From an uncultured Brachyspira sp. (GTDB lineage Bacteria; Spirochaetota; Brachyspiria; Brachyspirales; Brachyspiraceae), in assembly GCF_944393015.1 (NCBI RefSeq), contig NZ_CALXYQ010000025.1, forward strand, positions 1 to 47,349: 47,349 nt of DNA, written 5' to 3'. The notes under the pieces were generated by a model that was given only the letters and a program-made list of their open reading frames with translations, did no database searches and was not told the origin of the DNA. The position numbers were made by a program, and so were the translations under genes. This document shows, one piece after another, positions 26,938 to 36,164 of this stretch. How positions within the stretch are numbered: the first letter of the stretch is position 1; every line of letters begins with the position of its first letter.

Positions 26938-27822
26938 ATGAAAAAAGTAAATATTCTTATAGTGTTAGTTTTTATATATTCAAAGATTGTTTTTGCAGAT
27001 ATAAATACTATTTTTAATATGGACATATATGAAAGGAAACTAGCAGTAAATACGAATACTGGTATTTATAGTAATGAACTTTTTATAGAACAAACTGCTT
27101 TGGGGGGATTTAACTATATAAAATTTAATTTAGAGACTAGATTGTATTATAGGTTATATTTTTATAAAAATGCCACCAATTTTCTATTTAGAGATACAAA
27201 GGTCGATTTCGGTATAGAGAATAATTTTTCATTGTCTTCGGATATGCTAGGTCTGTATGTAGATGTGAAGCCATTATCATTTTTAGGTGTCAGAGTAAGC
27301 GGTTATGCCGATTTTATGTTTAATGCTATGAATTTCGGTTATGCAGGATTTGACAGTAAAGATGTTAGTTATTCTTTTAATGAATTATATGCTATGGAAA
27401 AGGGTAATGCAATCGGATATATAATAAATATTTCTCCGTATTTTATATTTAAATTTGATAATTTTATTCTGATAAATAATCTGAATATGTCTTATGTGAA
27501 TGTTGGTGATAAAAAATATTATTATGATCCTAGAACTTCAATATTGCATGCGAAAAGTGAATTTGAATTGATTAATGATTTTTATCTTTTAGGAAAGATA
27601 AGCATGTTTTATATAGGCGGATATTATGGGCTTACATATTTAATTAATTCAAAGCATTTATCGCATAAATTTGGTATAACTGGTATGATAAACTTTAATT
27701 TTTTGAAAGAAACTTTAATTTTAAATATAGGGGCATCGGCTGGACTTCATGTCGGACTTCCTCATTATAATAATACGACATTTATAGAATTAAAAATGTC
27801 ATTAGGTTATAAGATACTATAA
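26938..27822 (+). CDS. Predicted outer-membrane beta-barrel protein (294 aa)
   Basis: A signal peptide (MKKVNILIVLVFIYSKIVFA, mature N-terminus DINTIF) is followed by about 270 residues of alternating amphipathic strands rich in aromatic residues and Gly, ending in a Leu-Gly-Tyr strand. No family motif is recognised. It lies 15 nt upstream of ftsW and on the same strand, so may be cotranscribed with the cell-wall genes. A role in the outer membrane is inferred only from composition and signal. Confidence 0.7.
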   Translation: MKKVNILIVLVFIYSKIVFADINTIFNMDIYERKLAVNTNTGIYSNELFIEQTALGGFNYIKFNLETRLYYRLYFYKNATNFLFRDTKVDFGIENNFSLSSDMLGLYVDVKPLSFLGVRVSGYADFMFNAMNFGYAGFDSKDVSYSFNELYAMEKGNAIGYIINISPYFIFKFDNFILINNLNMSYVNVGDKKYYYDPRTSILHAKSEFELINDFYLLGKISMFYIGGYYGLTYLINSKHLSHKFGITGMINFNFLKETLILNIGASAGLHVGLPHYNNTTFIELKMSLGYKIL

Positions 27823-27837
27823 AACTAAAGAGTGTTT

Positions 27838-28932
27838 ATGATAAGCAGAAAATTGTTTCCTGATAAATATTTATTAATAATATATATAGCTTTACTTGTA
27901 GCTGGCTTAGTTTCCATATATGGGGCACAAACTATACATGAACCTAATACAGCATATTTTTCTAATCATTTAAAATTATTATCATTTATGCTTGCTTTTA
28001 CTATTATCATGATGATAGTTCCGGATTTCTTTACTGTTTTAGATAAGATGGTGCCTCTTATTTTGCTTTTTACTTTGATACTTCTTGTTTTGGTATATTT
28101 TTTTGGTATAACTGTTGCTGGGAGTTATGCAAAAAGATGGCTTCTTCTTCCTTTTGGAATTACTATACAGCCTTCAGAAATCGCCAAAATAACATGCAGT
28201 ATATATTTTGCAAGCGTTTTAAGTAAAAAAGGTGAGAAGTTAATAGATATTAAAAGAGGATTATTTCCGCCTCTATCTATTTTGATAATTGTTTCAGGAC
28301 TTATTTTAATAGAGCCGGATTCCGGTACAGCACTTTTATTTTCTATAGTTGGTTTTGCAATATTCTTTTATGGAGGCATACCTTTAAGATCAATATTGCT
28401 TTCAGGTCTTTTTTTAATGATTCTTTTTCTTATTTTTATTTTCAATACACCATATATGAGGAGCAGAGTTGTATCATTTTTGGATCCTCAGAGCCAGCCT
28501 GAAGAAGAAGTTTATCAAATTAGAAGAGCTAAGTTGGCATTCAATTACGGAGGAGCTACAGGAATTCCTGATGAATATATAGCTGATGTTAGTACACATT
28601 TGCCTGCCGCATTAACTGACTTTATATATGCTTCTGTATCTCAAAGATATGGATTGGTAGGTAATGTTATTATATTGCTTTTATTTTTATCATTTACTAT
28701 TAGAGGATTTATAATATCGTCGCGTACTAAAGATCTGTTTTTGAAAAATCTTTCATTTGCTATTACTATGTTCATTAGTGTGCAGGCATATTTAAATATA
28801 ATGGTGGCTACACTTATGCTGCCTACTACTGGTATGACACTTCCTATCATTAGTTATGGTAGAAATGCTTTAGTTGTTAATATGATAATGGTAGGTATCT
28901 TATTAAAAATAACTCAAAGGAGAGAACAATGA
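27838..28932 (+). CDS. ftsW: Septal peptidoglycan polymerase FtsW (364 aa)
   Basis: SEDS-family glycosyltransferase that polymerises lipid II at the division site; about ten membrane helices. Signatures: GSYAKRWLLLPFGITIQPSEIAK and, near the C-terminus, LPTTGMTLPIISYG. The PTTG-T-LP wording fits FtsW better than RodA. The gene is followed by murG with an ATGA overlap, the usual FtsW position. The normally conserved SYGG is SYGRN here. The ATG at 27838 is favoured over GTG at 27832 because AAAGAG is six bases before it. Confidence 0.9.
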   Translation: MISRKLFPDKYLLIIYIALLVAGLVSIYGAQTIHEPNTAYFSNHLKLLSFMLAFTIIMMIVPDFFTVLDKMVPLILLFTLILLVLVYFFGITVAGSYAKRWLLLPFGITIQPSEIAKITCSIYFASVLSKKGEKLIDIKRGLFPPLSILIIVSGLILIEPDSGTALLFSIVGFAIFFYGGIPLRSILLSGLFLMILFLIFIFNTPYMRSRVVSFLDPQSQPEEEVYQIRRAKLAFNYGGATGIPDEYIADVSTHLPAALTDFIYASVSQRYGLVGNVIILLLFLSFTIRGFIISSRTKDLFLKNLSFAITMFISVQAYLNIMVATLMLPTTGMTLPIISYGRNALVVNMIMVGILLKITQRREQ

Positions 28933-30002
28933 ATGTAATTTTATGCGGCGGCGGAACTGCCGGACATATAACTCCTGCTATTTCTATATACGATTATATG
29001 AAAAAAGAAGGACATAAACCTAGACTTGTTGTTGCTCAAAAGGATTATCATTTGATACCGGGCAATTATGATTTTAATACTATAAATATTAATTCTCCGG
29101 GTAATTTTTTCAAGAAAATAATATTTATGTTGAAATTTATACCGGCTTTGATGAAATCATATAATATAATTAAAAGGCATAAGCCTGATTGTGTAATAGG
29201 TATGGGTGGGTTTGTATCATTCCCTATGCTTTATGCAGCAAAAACTAAAAATATACCTATATTTTTATGCGAACAGAATTCTATACCTGGCAAGGTTAAT
29301 AGAATATTTTATAAAAATGCCAAAAGAGCATATTTAACTTTTTCAAAGACTTTAGAGTTTATGCCTAATGGAAAGGTTTTTGGAAATCCTGTAAGAAATG
29401 ATTTCTTTGTGGTTCATAGAGAAAGTGCTAGAAGTGTTATGAAATTAAAAGAAGATGATAAGCTTTTAGTTGTTATGGGAGGTTCTCAAGGTGCTTTGAA
29501 ATTGAATGAATTATTTTTTGAATGCATAAAGGATATAAAAGCTAAAGTTAATAATTTACATATAATGTGGCTTGCTGGTCCTAAATGGGCTAATGATATA
29601 ATTGCTAAAGTAAATAGTGCTAAATTTGAAAATGTTTTTGTGCATAGTTATTATAGAGATATGGCAAATTTACTTCATGCTGCGGATTTTGTTATATCTA
29701 GAGCTGGAAGCAGTTCTATCAGTGAGATATTAGCTGTTAATGTTCCTTCATTGTTAGTACCTTTTCCTTATGCAACAGATAATCATCAGTATTTTAATGC
29801 TTTAGATTTGCTTAATAAGGATATGGCATATTTGATAGAAGAATCTGATTTGGATAAAGAAAAGTTGGAAAATATTATTGTGAATAATTTGAATAATGAA
29901 GAGAGATTGAAAAAAATGAGGGAAAATATTAAAAATAATTGGAGTGCAAGAGCTGTATCTTCAATAGTTGATGATATAACTGGAATTCTAGAAAAAAAAT
30001 GA
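28929..30002 (+). CDS. murG: UDP-GlcNAc:undecaprenyl-PP-MurNAc-pentapeptide transferase MurG (357 aa)
   Basis: Adds GlcNAc to lipid I to make lipid II on the inner face of the membrane. The first loop CGGGTAGHITPA (6-17) is the characteristic MurG motif; GMGGFVSFP and LCEQNSIPGKVNR follow, and the C-terminal domain has VMGGSQGALKLNE and ISRAGSSSISEI plus PYATDNHQYFNA, which bind UDP-GlcNAc. Full length. The ATG overlaps the ftsW stop codon by four bases, showing translational coupling. Confidence 0.97.
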   Translation: MNVILCGGGTAGHITPAISIYDYMKKEGHKPRLVVAQKDYHLIPGNYDFNTININSPGNFFKKIIFMLKFIPALMKSYNIIKRHKPDCVIGMGGFVSFPMLYAAKTKNIPIFLCEQNSIPGKVNRIFYKNAKRAYLTFSKTLEFMPNGKVFGNPVRNDFFVVHRESARSVMKLKEDDKLLVVMGGSQGALKLNELFFECIKDIKAKVNNLHIMWLAGPKWANDIIAKVNSAKFENVFVHSYYRDMANLLHAADFVISRAGSSSISEILAVNVPSLLVPFPYATDNHQYFNALDLLNKDMAYLIEESDLDKEKLENIIVNNLNNEERLKKMRENIKNNWSARAVSSIVDDITGILEKK

Positions 30003-30033
30003 TTATACTAAAATATTAAATATTGGGGAAGAT

Positions 30034-31422
30034 ATGTTTACAAAAAGAAAAGAAAAGATACATTTTATAGGAATAGGCGGAATTGGAATGAGTGCTATAG
30101 CAAGCGTATTAAATGCTATAGGTTTTACTATAACTGGAAGCGATTTGGCTAAAACAGCAAAAACAGAATCTTTAGAATCTGCAGGAATAAAAGTATATTA
30201 TGGGCATAAGGCTCAAAATATAGAAGATGATGTTACTGCAGTTGTAACTTCATCGGCTATAAGTCCGACTAATGAAGAGATTATTGAAGCGAAAGCAAAA
30301 AAGATAACAGTTATACCTAGAGGTGAAATGCTAGCCGAACTTATGCGTTTAAGATATGGTATAGCAATATCAGGTTCTCATGGTAAAACTACAACAACAT
30401 CGCTTATAAGTCAGATAATGATGCATGCCGGACTTAATCCTGTTTGTATAATAGGCGGAAATCATTTTAATTTGAAGAGTAATGCTGCTTGTAATGATTT
30501 AAGCAGTGAATATATGGTATGCGAGGCAGATGAGAGTGATGGAAGTTTTTTAAGACTTTCTCCTGTAATTAACATCGTTACTAATATTGATAATGATCAT
30601 TTGGATTATTATGGAAATGTTGAGGCTTTAAGAGTTGCTTTTTTAGAGTTTATTAATAAAGTTCCTTTTTACGGATGTTCATTTTTATGCTTTGAAGATA
30701 GTGTTGTAAAAGATTTATCAAAAAGTGCCAATAAAAAATTCTATTCCTATGGTTTTTCAAGTGATTATGATTTCTATGTTGATAAAGATTCTATTAGGGT
30801 AGAAGCACCTATAACTTATTTTACAGCTTATCATAATAATGAATGTTTAGGAGAGTTTTCTGTTCCTCTTATAGGAATTCATAATGTATTGAATTCTTTA
30901 GCTTCAATAGGGGTAGGCATTCATTTAGGTATAGATATTGCTGATATAAAAGAAGGATTAAAAACTTTTGAAGGTGTAGGAAGAAGATTGAATAAACTTT
31001 ATGATAAGGAGATAACTTTATTCGATGATTATGCTCATCACCCAACAGAGATAAAAGCTACTCTTTCATCTGTTAAAAATGCTTATAAAAACAGAAGAAT
31101 AATAGCAGTATTCCAACCGCATAGATACAGCAGAACAGAACTTCTTCTTAATGATTTTGAGTCTGCATTTAATGATGCTGATGAAGTTATTATTAGCGAT
31201 ATTTATGCAGCAGGTGAAGCTCCTATAGCAGGAATAAGCGGTGAGATTATATGCGATATAGTAAGAAAACAGAATGATCATATAAGATATGTTCCAAATA
31301 TAGAAGATGTATTGCCGGTACTTGATGATATGAAAAAAGACGGAGATATAATATTGACTTTGGGAGCGGGCAATATAGTAAGGATTAGCAATGAATATGC
31401 AAGAAAATTACAAAATGGTTGA
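30034..31422 (+). CDS. murC: UDP-N-acetylmuramate--L-alanine ligase MurC (462 aa)
   Basis: ATP-dependent ligase adding the first amino acid of the peptidoglycan stem. The Rossmann domain starts with HFIGIGGIGMSAIA (10-23). The ATP loop is SGSHGKTTTT (113-122), followed by CEADESDGSFL, NIDNDHLDYYGN and the C-terminal DDYAHHPTEI and FQPHRYSRT motifs, all standard for MurC. Length is normal. GGGGAAG precedes the ATG. The last 32 bases overlap the start of the MurB-like gene. Confidence 0.97.
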   Translation: MFTKRKEKIHFIGIGGIGMSAIASVLNAIGFTITGSDLAKTAKTESLESAGIKVYYGHKAQNIEDDVTAVVTSSAISPTNEEIIEAKAKKITVIPRGEMLAELMRLRYGIAISGSHGKTTTTSLISQIMMHAGLNPVCIIGGNHFNLKSNAACNDLSSEYMVCEADESDGSFLRLSPVINIVTNIDNDHLDYYGNVEALRVAFLEFINKVPFYGCSFLCFEDSVVKDLSKSANKKFYSYGFSSDYDFYVDKDSIRVEAPITYFTAYHNNECLGEFSVPLIGIHNVLNSLASIGVGIHLGIDIADIKEGLKTFEGVGRRLNKLYDKEITLFDDYAHHPTEIKATLSSVKNAYKNRRIIAVFQPHRYSRTELLLNDFESAFNDADEVIISDIYAAGEAPIAGISGEIICDIVRKQNDHIRYVPNIEDVLPVLDDMKKDGDIILTLGAGNIVRISNEYARKLQNG

Positions 31423-32317
31423 GAGCTTTCTCAAAGAAAAAAATATAGAATATTATATAAACCAAGCTTTTAGTAAATTCAGCAGATTTAATGTAGGCGG
31501 AAATATTGACTTATATATTGTTGTAAAAAAAATATCTGATTTTTTAGAACTTGCTAATTTCTTATATAAGAATGTTATTGATTATTTTGTGATGGGGGAT
31601 ACTAGTAAGGTTATAGTTTCTGATAATGGTTATAATGGTATAATAGTTTCATTGGAAGGAGAATTTGAATCTTTTGAATTTTTAGATGATGGGGTTTTAA
31701 AATCTAATAGTTCTGCTATTTTAGAAAGACTTTCGCATGAGGCTAGAATTAGAAATTTATCCGGATTAGAATTTGTAGCTTTAGTTAATACTAGAATAGG
31801 AGCATCCATATATGATACATTAGAATCTTTTGGAATATCTCTTCTTAATTTAGTTAAATCTGTAACATTATTTAATAAACAAGATTGTACTGTAACAGAA
31901 TTAAGTAAAGATGAATATCTAGCTTTAACTGAAAAAGAAAAAAGATTTATCATCATATTATCAGCGGTATTGGTATTAGAAAAAGACAGTCCTGAAAGTA
32001 TTGATAATAGAATAGATTGGTTTAGATATATAAGAGGTTCTGTTGCTCCTACTGAAGCCAGCATAGGTCCTGTGTTTGAAGATTTTTATGATGTTAAGGC
32101 TTATGAGATGGTAGAGAGGGTAGGCGGACTTGATATGAAGTTCGGAGCTATGAAATGGCATAGAAGATTTCCAAACTATATTATAAATGAATCATTGTAT
32201 GACTCTAAAAATGAAAGTACAGCTGAAGATGTTATTAATTTGATAGAGGATACTAGAAAAAAGATAGAACAGCATTATGCTTTTAATCCAAGGATTAATA
32301 TTGTATTACTTAGCTGA
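31391..32317 (+). CDS. MurB-like protein lacking catalytic residues (308 aa)
   Basis: Occupies the usual place of murB (UDP-N-acetylenolpyruvoylglucosamine reductase) after murC, and the fold can be traced: FSRFNVGGNIDLYI (30-43), VSDNGYNGIIVSL, GLEFVALV (125-132), GPVFEDF (226-232), and NYIINES with STAEDVINLIED near the end. The GSN phosphate-binding motif is DTSK, the GIPGxxGGAxxMNAGAYG loop is unrecognisable, the Tyr-Arg-x-Ser motif is missing, the catalytic Ser before VF is Pro227, and the final Glu is absent (FNPRINIV). It overlaps murC by 32 nt with AAGGA before the ATG. It may be a pseudoenzyme with a structural or regulatory role. Confidence 0.72.
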   Translation: MNMQENYKMVESFLKEKNIEYYINQAFSKFSRFNVGGNIDLYIVVKKISDFLELANFLYKNVIDYFVMGDTSKVIVSDNGYNGIIVSLEGEFESFEFLDDGVLKSNSSAILERLSHEARIRNLSGLEFVALVNTRIGASIYDTLESFGISLLNLVKSVTLFNKQDCTVTELSKDEYLALTEKEKRFIIILSAVLVLEKDSPESIDNRIDWFRYIRGSVAPTEASIGPVFEDFYDVKAYEMVERVGGLDMKFGAMKWHRRFPNYIINESLYDSKNESTAEDVINLIEDTRKKIEQHYAFNPRINIVLLS

Positions 32318-32331
32318 AATTATTTGAATAA

Positions 32332-32366
32332 AAAAGGGCTTAAAATATAAGCCCTTTTATTTTTTA
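32332..32366. terminator. Bidirectional terminator of the cell-wall operon
   Basis: Perfect 11-bp arms AAAAGGGCTTA (32332-32342) and TAAGCCCTTTT (32348-32358), five-base loop, T run on each strand. It also serves the convergent lipoprotein gene. Confidence 0.9.
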
Positions 32367-32376
32367 TATTATTTAA

Positions 32377-32877
32377 TTATTTTTTATGCCAATATATTGA
32401 ATTTACATAAAGTACAGATAAATTAGTTAAATCTTTATCATCTTCTATTTTTGTAGATAAAGTATAATATATATCATCTACTTTCCATAATGTAAATTTT
32501 TCATTAAGAGAAGTTGTATTATATTCCACATCTATTTTATATTCATTTTCTGTGAAATTTTTATTTGTATCGTTTTGATAATCTCCGTAAAGAGATAATA
32601 ACGCTTCTTTATCTTTTGATGCTCTGTATATATAGGCATTATTCATGTAATCAAATGTAGATTCTGCTATATTTTTATTAACTATAAAATATTTTCCATT
32701 TTGTCCATGTTCCGGAGGTGCAACTGTTATGCCTATTCCTAAAGGTGCAAATGAATTTGGCGAATCCACTTGAACATAATCTAATACACTTTCTGATGTA
32801 GTAGTTTTTGTTTTGTCAGTATCATTCGAGCAGGAAATACCGAATAAAATAATAAATAAAATTGTTAAAAAACGCAT
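32377..32877 (-). CDS. Hypothetical lipoprotein (166 aa)
   Basis: A short hydrophobic signal ends in a lipobox with Cys16 (LFGISC), so the protein is lipid-anchored, then a Ser/Thr/Lys-rich linker (18-30). The remaining 130 residues look like a single mixed alpha/beta domain with VDDIYYTLSTKI near the end, a pattern resembling small lipoprotein sensor or binding domains but not identified. It starts 32 nt after the gene at 32910 on the same strand and may be cotranscribed with it. Confidence 0.75.
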   Translation of the reverse strand: MRFLTILFIILFGISCSNDTDKTKTTTSESVLDYVQVDSPNSFAPLGIGITVAPPEHGQNGKYFIVNKNIAESTFDYMNNAYIYRASKDKEALLSLYGDYQNDTNKNFTENEYKIDVEYNTTSLNEKFTLWKVDDIYYTLSTKIEDDKDLTNLSVLYVNSIYWHKK

Positions 32878-32909
32878 AGTTATCCCTTTTGTAATTTAGT
32901 GTTTATTAA

Positions 32910-34328
32910 TTAAAAATTTTTTAGCTCTAATAAATAGTTTTTGAAAATTGAGAATATTATATAATCTATTTTCACTTCATCTTTCAAAAAATTATCATAC
33001 ATATAATCTGTTATTTCTGAATCTGTATTAATTTCACTTATACAAATATCATGTTTGTATTTTAGAAAATCATATAAATCTAATATTTCTATAATTTTCA
33101 CAGGATAATAAATAAAAGATGTGAAATTAAATATATCTTTAGAATCAAAACTTATTAAATATGGATATTCAAAATTTGGTCTTTTAGCTTTCATAGCTTC
33201 GCATATTGTCATAGCAAGACCATGTCCGTATCCATAATATTCATGATGAACTCCGATAGCTAAATTTATATCCTGATTATTAGATATCGAATATTTTGTA
33301 TAATTGTATGACTTAATAGCATGCGAATATAATTCATTATTTATATTAACATTTTCTCTAGGTAAATAATTAATTATTTCTGTTAATGTAATATCATGCA
33401 AAAATGCAGCGATAGACATATTTACAATTTCACTATAATCAAATTGTCTTATTCCCAATTTGAATATATTATCTAATTTGGATATATCTTTTATAAATTT
33501 ATTTTTCTTTGATACTTTTATATAATAAGGCATATAATCATTTTTCCATTTAGCTCTTATTTTTGAAAGCATACCCATACTTATATTTTTATTATAGAAT
33601 ATCATAAATTCTATAGTATTAATAAATAGTCTATTGCTATGATCTATTATATTGCAGCCTGTAAATCCTATTACATCACTGAACATATCCGGATTTTCAT
33701 AATTTTTATTGAGTAATACAAAAGTACTTTCAGCAATACTTTTCATTAATTCTTCATAATTTGTATTATATTTTGTGCTTTCATATATAGTTTTATAATT
33801 TTCATTATTTTCAGATATATTGCCTATTACATTTATTCTTATCATAAGCCCAAGTCTTACTAATATTTCTCCTAATAAACTTGCAGCTTTACAAGTGAAT
33901 TTATCTCTGTTTTCTTCTATTTCTAATTCTATGATTAAATTTTTTATATTTTCAACTCTTTTATATTCATTCATAGATAATATATTTTCAAGTATAGCTT
34001 CCTGTGCTTTTTGAGTCTTTTCTATAGGATCTTTGCTGTTTGTGAAAATAGAATAGAAATAATCCTTACTATTTAATTCATTAGGATTAATAAAAAATTC
34101 TATCATATCCAAATAAGATTTATATATATAATATTTAGCCCCAGCAAATAATGGATTTTCTTGTAAATTATTATTGAATAAATAATCTATTTTATTGTAT
34201 GGTACAACATTAACTACACCATTTTCATTTTTAGAAATAATTTCTATTTTATCTTTTAGTATTACTTCTTTATAATCTTTTATTTTTTCTAATGGTATTG
34301 TTACATAGTTATCTAAATTAATTTCCAT
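32910..34328 (-). CDS. Degenerate HD-GYP-like protein (472 aa)
   Basis: The second half (about 225-440) follows the layout of HD-GYP cyclic-di-GMP phosphodiesterases: His230 (DHSNR), FLHD (309-312), His336, HHEYYGYGHG (361-370) and a late YYPVKIIEILDLYD helix. The HDIGK lysine is missing (HDITL) and the GYP signature is GHG, so catalytic activity is doubtful. The N-terminal 220 residues resemble no recognised domain. There is no signal peptide. It may sense cyclic di-GMP or another nucleotide; this is an inference from the HD-GYP likeness. A GGDEF cyclase lies at 25732-26754. Confidence 0.65.
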   Translation of the reverse strand: MEINLDNYVTIPLEKIKDYKEVILKDKIEIISKNENGVVNVVPYNKIDYLFNNNLQENPLFAGAKYYIYKSYLDMIEFFINPNELNSKDYFYSIFTNSKDPIEKTQKAQEAILENILSMNEYKRVENIKNLIIELEIEENRDKFTCKAASLLGEILVRLGLMIRINVIGNISENNENYKTIYESTKYNTNYEELMKSIAESTFVLLNKNYENPDMFSDVIGFTGCNIIDHSNRLFINTIEFMIFYNKNISMGMLSKIRAKWKNDYMPYYIKVSKKNKFIKDISKLDNIFKLGIRQFDYSEIVNMSIAAFLHDITLTEIINYLPRENVNINNELYSHAIKSYNYTKYSISNNQDINLAIGVHHEYYGYGHGLAMTICEAMKAKRPNFEYPYLISFDSKDIFNFTSFIYYPVKIIEILDLYDFLKYKHDICISEINTDSEITDYMYDNFLKDEVKIDYIIFSIFKNYLLELKNF

Positions 34329-34467
34329 TTAATTACCTATATTAGTTATTATTGTTATAATTATATATTTATAAAATAATAAAACAAATATTTTAGTTAA
34401 AAAAATTTGGAAAATATAAAAAAATTATTATATTATAAAAGTATCGATAATAAAAGTTGGAGAAGCA

Positions 34468-35136
34468 ATGTATAATTATATATACACCCAAGAAGATTTT
34501 AGTATATTAAATAGTTATAAAAATATTTCTATATCCTTAGGAAAGTATCTTGGGGATAATGTAGAAATAGTGGTATATTCTTTTGAAAATGAGGATTGTC
34601 CTATAGTTTTTATAGTTAATGAATATATGCATAATAAAAGTATTGGTGATGCTATTTCCGATAAAGACAGAAGCATATTAAATGAGATGTTAGATAAAAA
34701 TAATAATAAATTTTTTAAAAATAATTTTATTGAAACTGTTACTGGAGAATGTCATAAAATAAATTATACAGTTATAGAAAATTCTAACGGTATTCCTATA
34801 GCTATGATGGTTATAAGTTGGAAGTTTCATATTTCTTTGGTTAATACATTAAAAGTATTTATACCTGATAATATTAATTCTGATGTAAAAGAAAGTAAAA
34901 ATAGTAAATCAGAAGATATTATCATAGATGCTCTTAAAAAAGTTATAGGTACTGTAGATAAAGATGAAGTAGGACCTTCTGTTTATAATAAAACAATAAT
35001 AAAAAAATTATATGCTCAAGGTATATTTGAGTTTAAAGAATCTGTTCAATTAGTGGCAAATTATTTGAATATTTCACATCATACAGTGTACTTGCATCTT
35101 AGAAGTATAAAAAGAAGTAAAAAAAATAACAAATAA
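34468..35136 (+). CDS. YheO-like transcriptional regulator, PAS plus HTH (222 aa)
   Basis: Two parts: a YheO-type PAS-like sensor (about 12-125, with SISLGKYLGDNVEIVVYSFE and VIENSNGIPIAMM) and a C-terminal helix-turn-helix (about 165-215) in which KLYAQGIFEFKESVQLVANYLNISHHTVYLHLR corresponds to the conserved HTH of the DauR/YheO family. Such proteins regulate catabolic or amino-acid genes. GGAG precedes the ATG. It is transcribed away from the HD-GYP-like gene, 139 nt apart, and shares a terminator with the convergent recombinase. Confidence 0.85.
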   Translation: MYNYIYTQEDFSILNSYKNISISLGKYLGDNVEIVVYSFENEDCPIVFIVNEYMHNKSIGDAISDKDRSILNEMLDKNNNKFFKNNFIETVTGECHKINYTVIENSNGIPIAMMVISWKFHISLVNTLKVFIPDNINSDVKESKNSKSEDIIIDALKKVIGTVDKDEVGPSVYNKTIIKKLYAQGIFEFKESVQLVANYLNISHHTVYLHLRSIKRSKKNNK

Positions 35137-35167
35137 TTTTTATTGATAATAAAAAATTGTTAAATAT

Positions 35168-35212
35168 TTTTAGGCGTATTAATTGATTTTAAATTAATTA
35201 ATATGCCTAAAA
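35168..35212. terminator. Bidirectional terminator
   Basis: Seventeen-base arms TTTTAGGCGTATTAATT (35168-35184) and AATTAATATGCCTAAAA (35196-35212) with one G-T pair, between two convergent genes. Confidence 0.85.
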
Positions 35213-35234
35213 TTTTATTTGCAATAAAAAAATT

Positions 35235-36164
35235 TTAATTATTAGAATGAGGGTGAAATTTATTATATACTTCAAATAGTCTTGAATTTGTAACATGAGT
35301 ATATCTTTGGGTTGTAGCTATAGTTTCATGTCCTAATAATTCCTGAACGCCTCTAATTTCTGCATCATTATTAAGCAAATGTGTAGCGAATGTATGTCTT
35401 AATGTATGTGGAGAAAAATCTATAGATATATTAGCATTTCTTATTAAGCGTTTCATAGATGTTCTTATGCTTCTATCGCTTATTGGCTTTCCAAATCTAT
35501 TTATAAATAAATAGTCATTGTTTTCAGAATATTCTTTTTGAATGATTCTCCTTTTTTCCATGTAGATGTCCCAGTTTTCGTATATGATAGGTAATATTGG
35601 TATATCTCTCACTTTAGAACCTTTACCGCATATTCTTAATGTTTCAGAACCTTTTTTTATCATACTAAGTCTTAAAGAAGCAAGTTCTGATACTCTAAGT
35701 CCTATCGCATACATAAACAGCGCCATCATTTTATCTCTGATGAGTGTAAAATCTCCTTCATCATCTATAGCTAATATACTGTCTATATCTTCTATAGATA
35801 AAAATTTAGCTATATGTTCCTCCCTTTTCGGACTTTTCATATCTACTATTCTATTTTTATCTGAATAACCGTTTCTTATTAAATATTTATAGAATTTTTT
35901 TATTGATGATAAATGCCTTGACATAGTAGAGTTTGTCAATGACTTTTCTTTTAAAAAAGTTAAATAATCTCTTACTGTATAATGATTAGCTTCATCTAAT
36001 GGTATATTTTTATTATGTAAGAATTGAAAATATTCTTTTAAATCTTTATTATAACTATTAATAGTATGAGCAGCAAAATTTAAAGTTTGTAAATAATCGC
36101 TAAATTCTTCCAACAAAACATATATTTTCTCATCATTAAAGACATAATCATTTTGCATATTCAT
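35235..36164 (-). CDS. Tyrosine recombinase, XerC/XerD type (309 aa)
   Basis: Site-specific recombinase with an N-terminal SAM-like domain (about 12-100) and a C-terminal catalytic domain. Catalytic residues are Arg157 (IGLRVSEL), a Lys in GKGSKVR, His253 and Arg256 (HTLRH), His279 (LLGHE) and Tyr288 (RYTH). Length and wording fit chromosome-dimer resolvases rather than integron or phage integrases. No attachment site, excisionase or phage gene is nearby. XerC and XerD cannot be told apart here. GGGG lies 9 nt before the ATG. Confidence 0.93.
   Translation of the reverse strand: MNMQNDYVFNDEKIYVLLEEFSDYLQTLNFAAHTINSYNKDLKEYFQFLHNKNIPLDEANHYTVRDYLTFLKEKSLTNSTMSRHLSSIKKFYKYLIRNGYSDKNRIVDMKSPKREEHIAKFLSIEDIDSILAIDDEGDFTLIRDKMMALFMYAIGLRVSELASLRLSMIKKGSETLRICGKGSKVRDIPILPIIYENWDIYMEKRRIIQKEYSENNDYLFINRFGKPISDRSIRTSMKRLIRNANISIDFSPHTLRHTFATHLLNNDAEIRGVQELLGHETIATTQRYTHVTNSRLFEVYNKFHPHSNN

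Noticed and set aside
31630..32064. A 144-codon minus-strand open frame
   Set aside because: It is antisense to the MurB-like gene, which has gene context and a start signal; codon bias explains the shadow frame.
35235..36164. Phage or integron integrase
   Set aside because: Length and motifs fit a Xer-type recombinase, and no attachment site, excisionase, phage or cassette genes are nearby.
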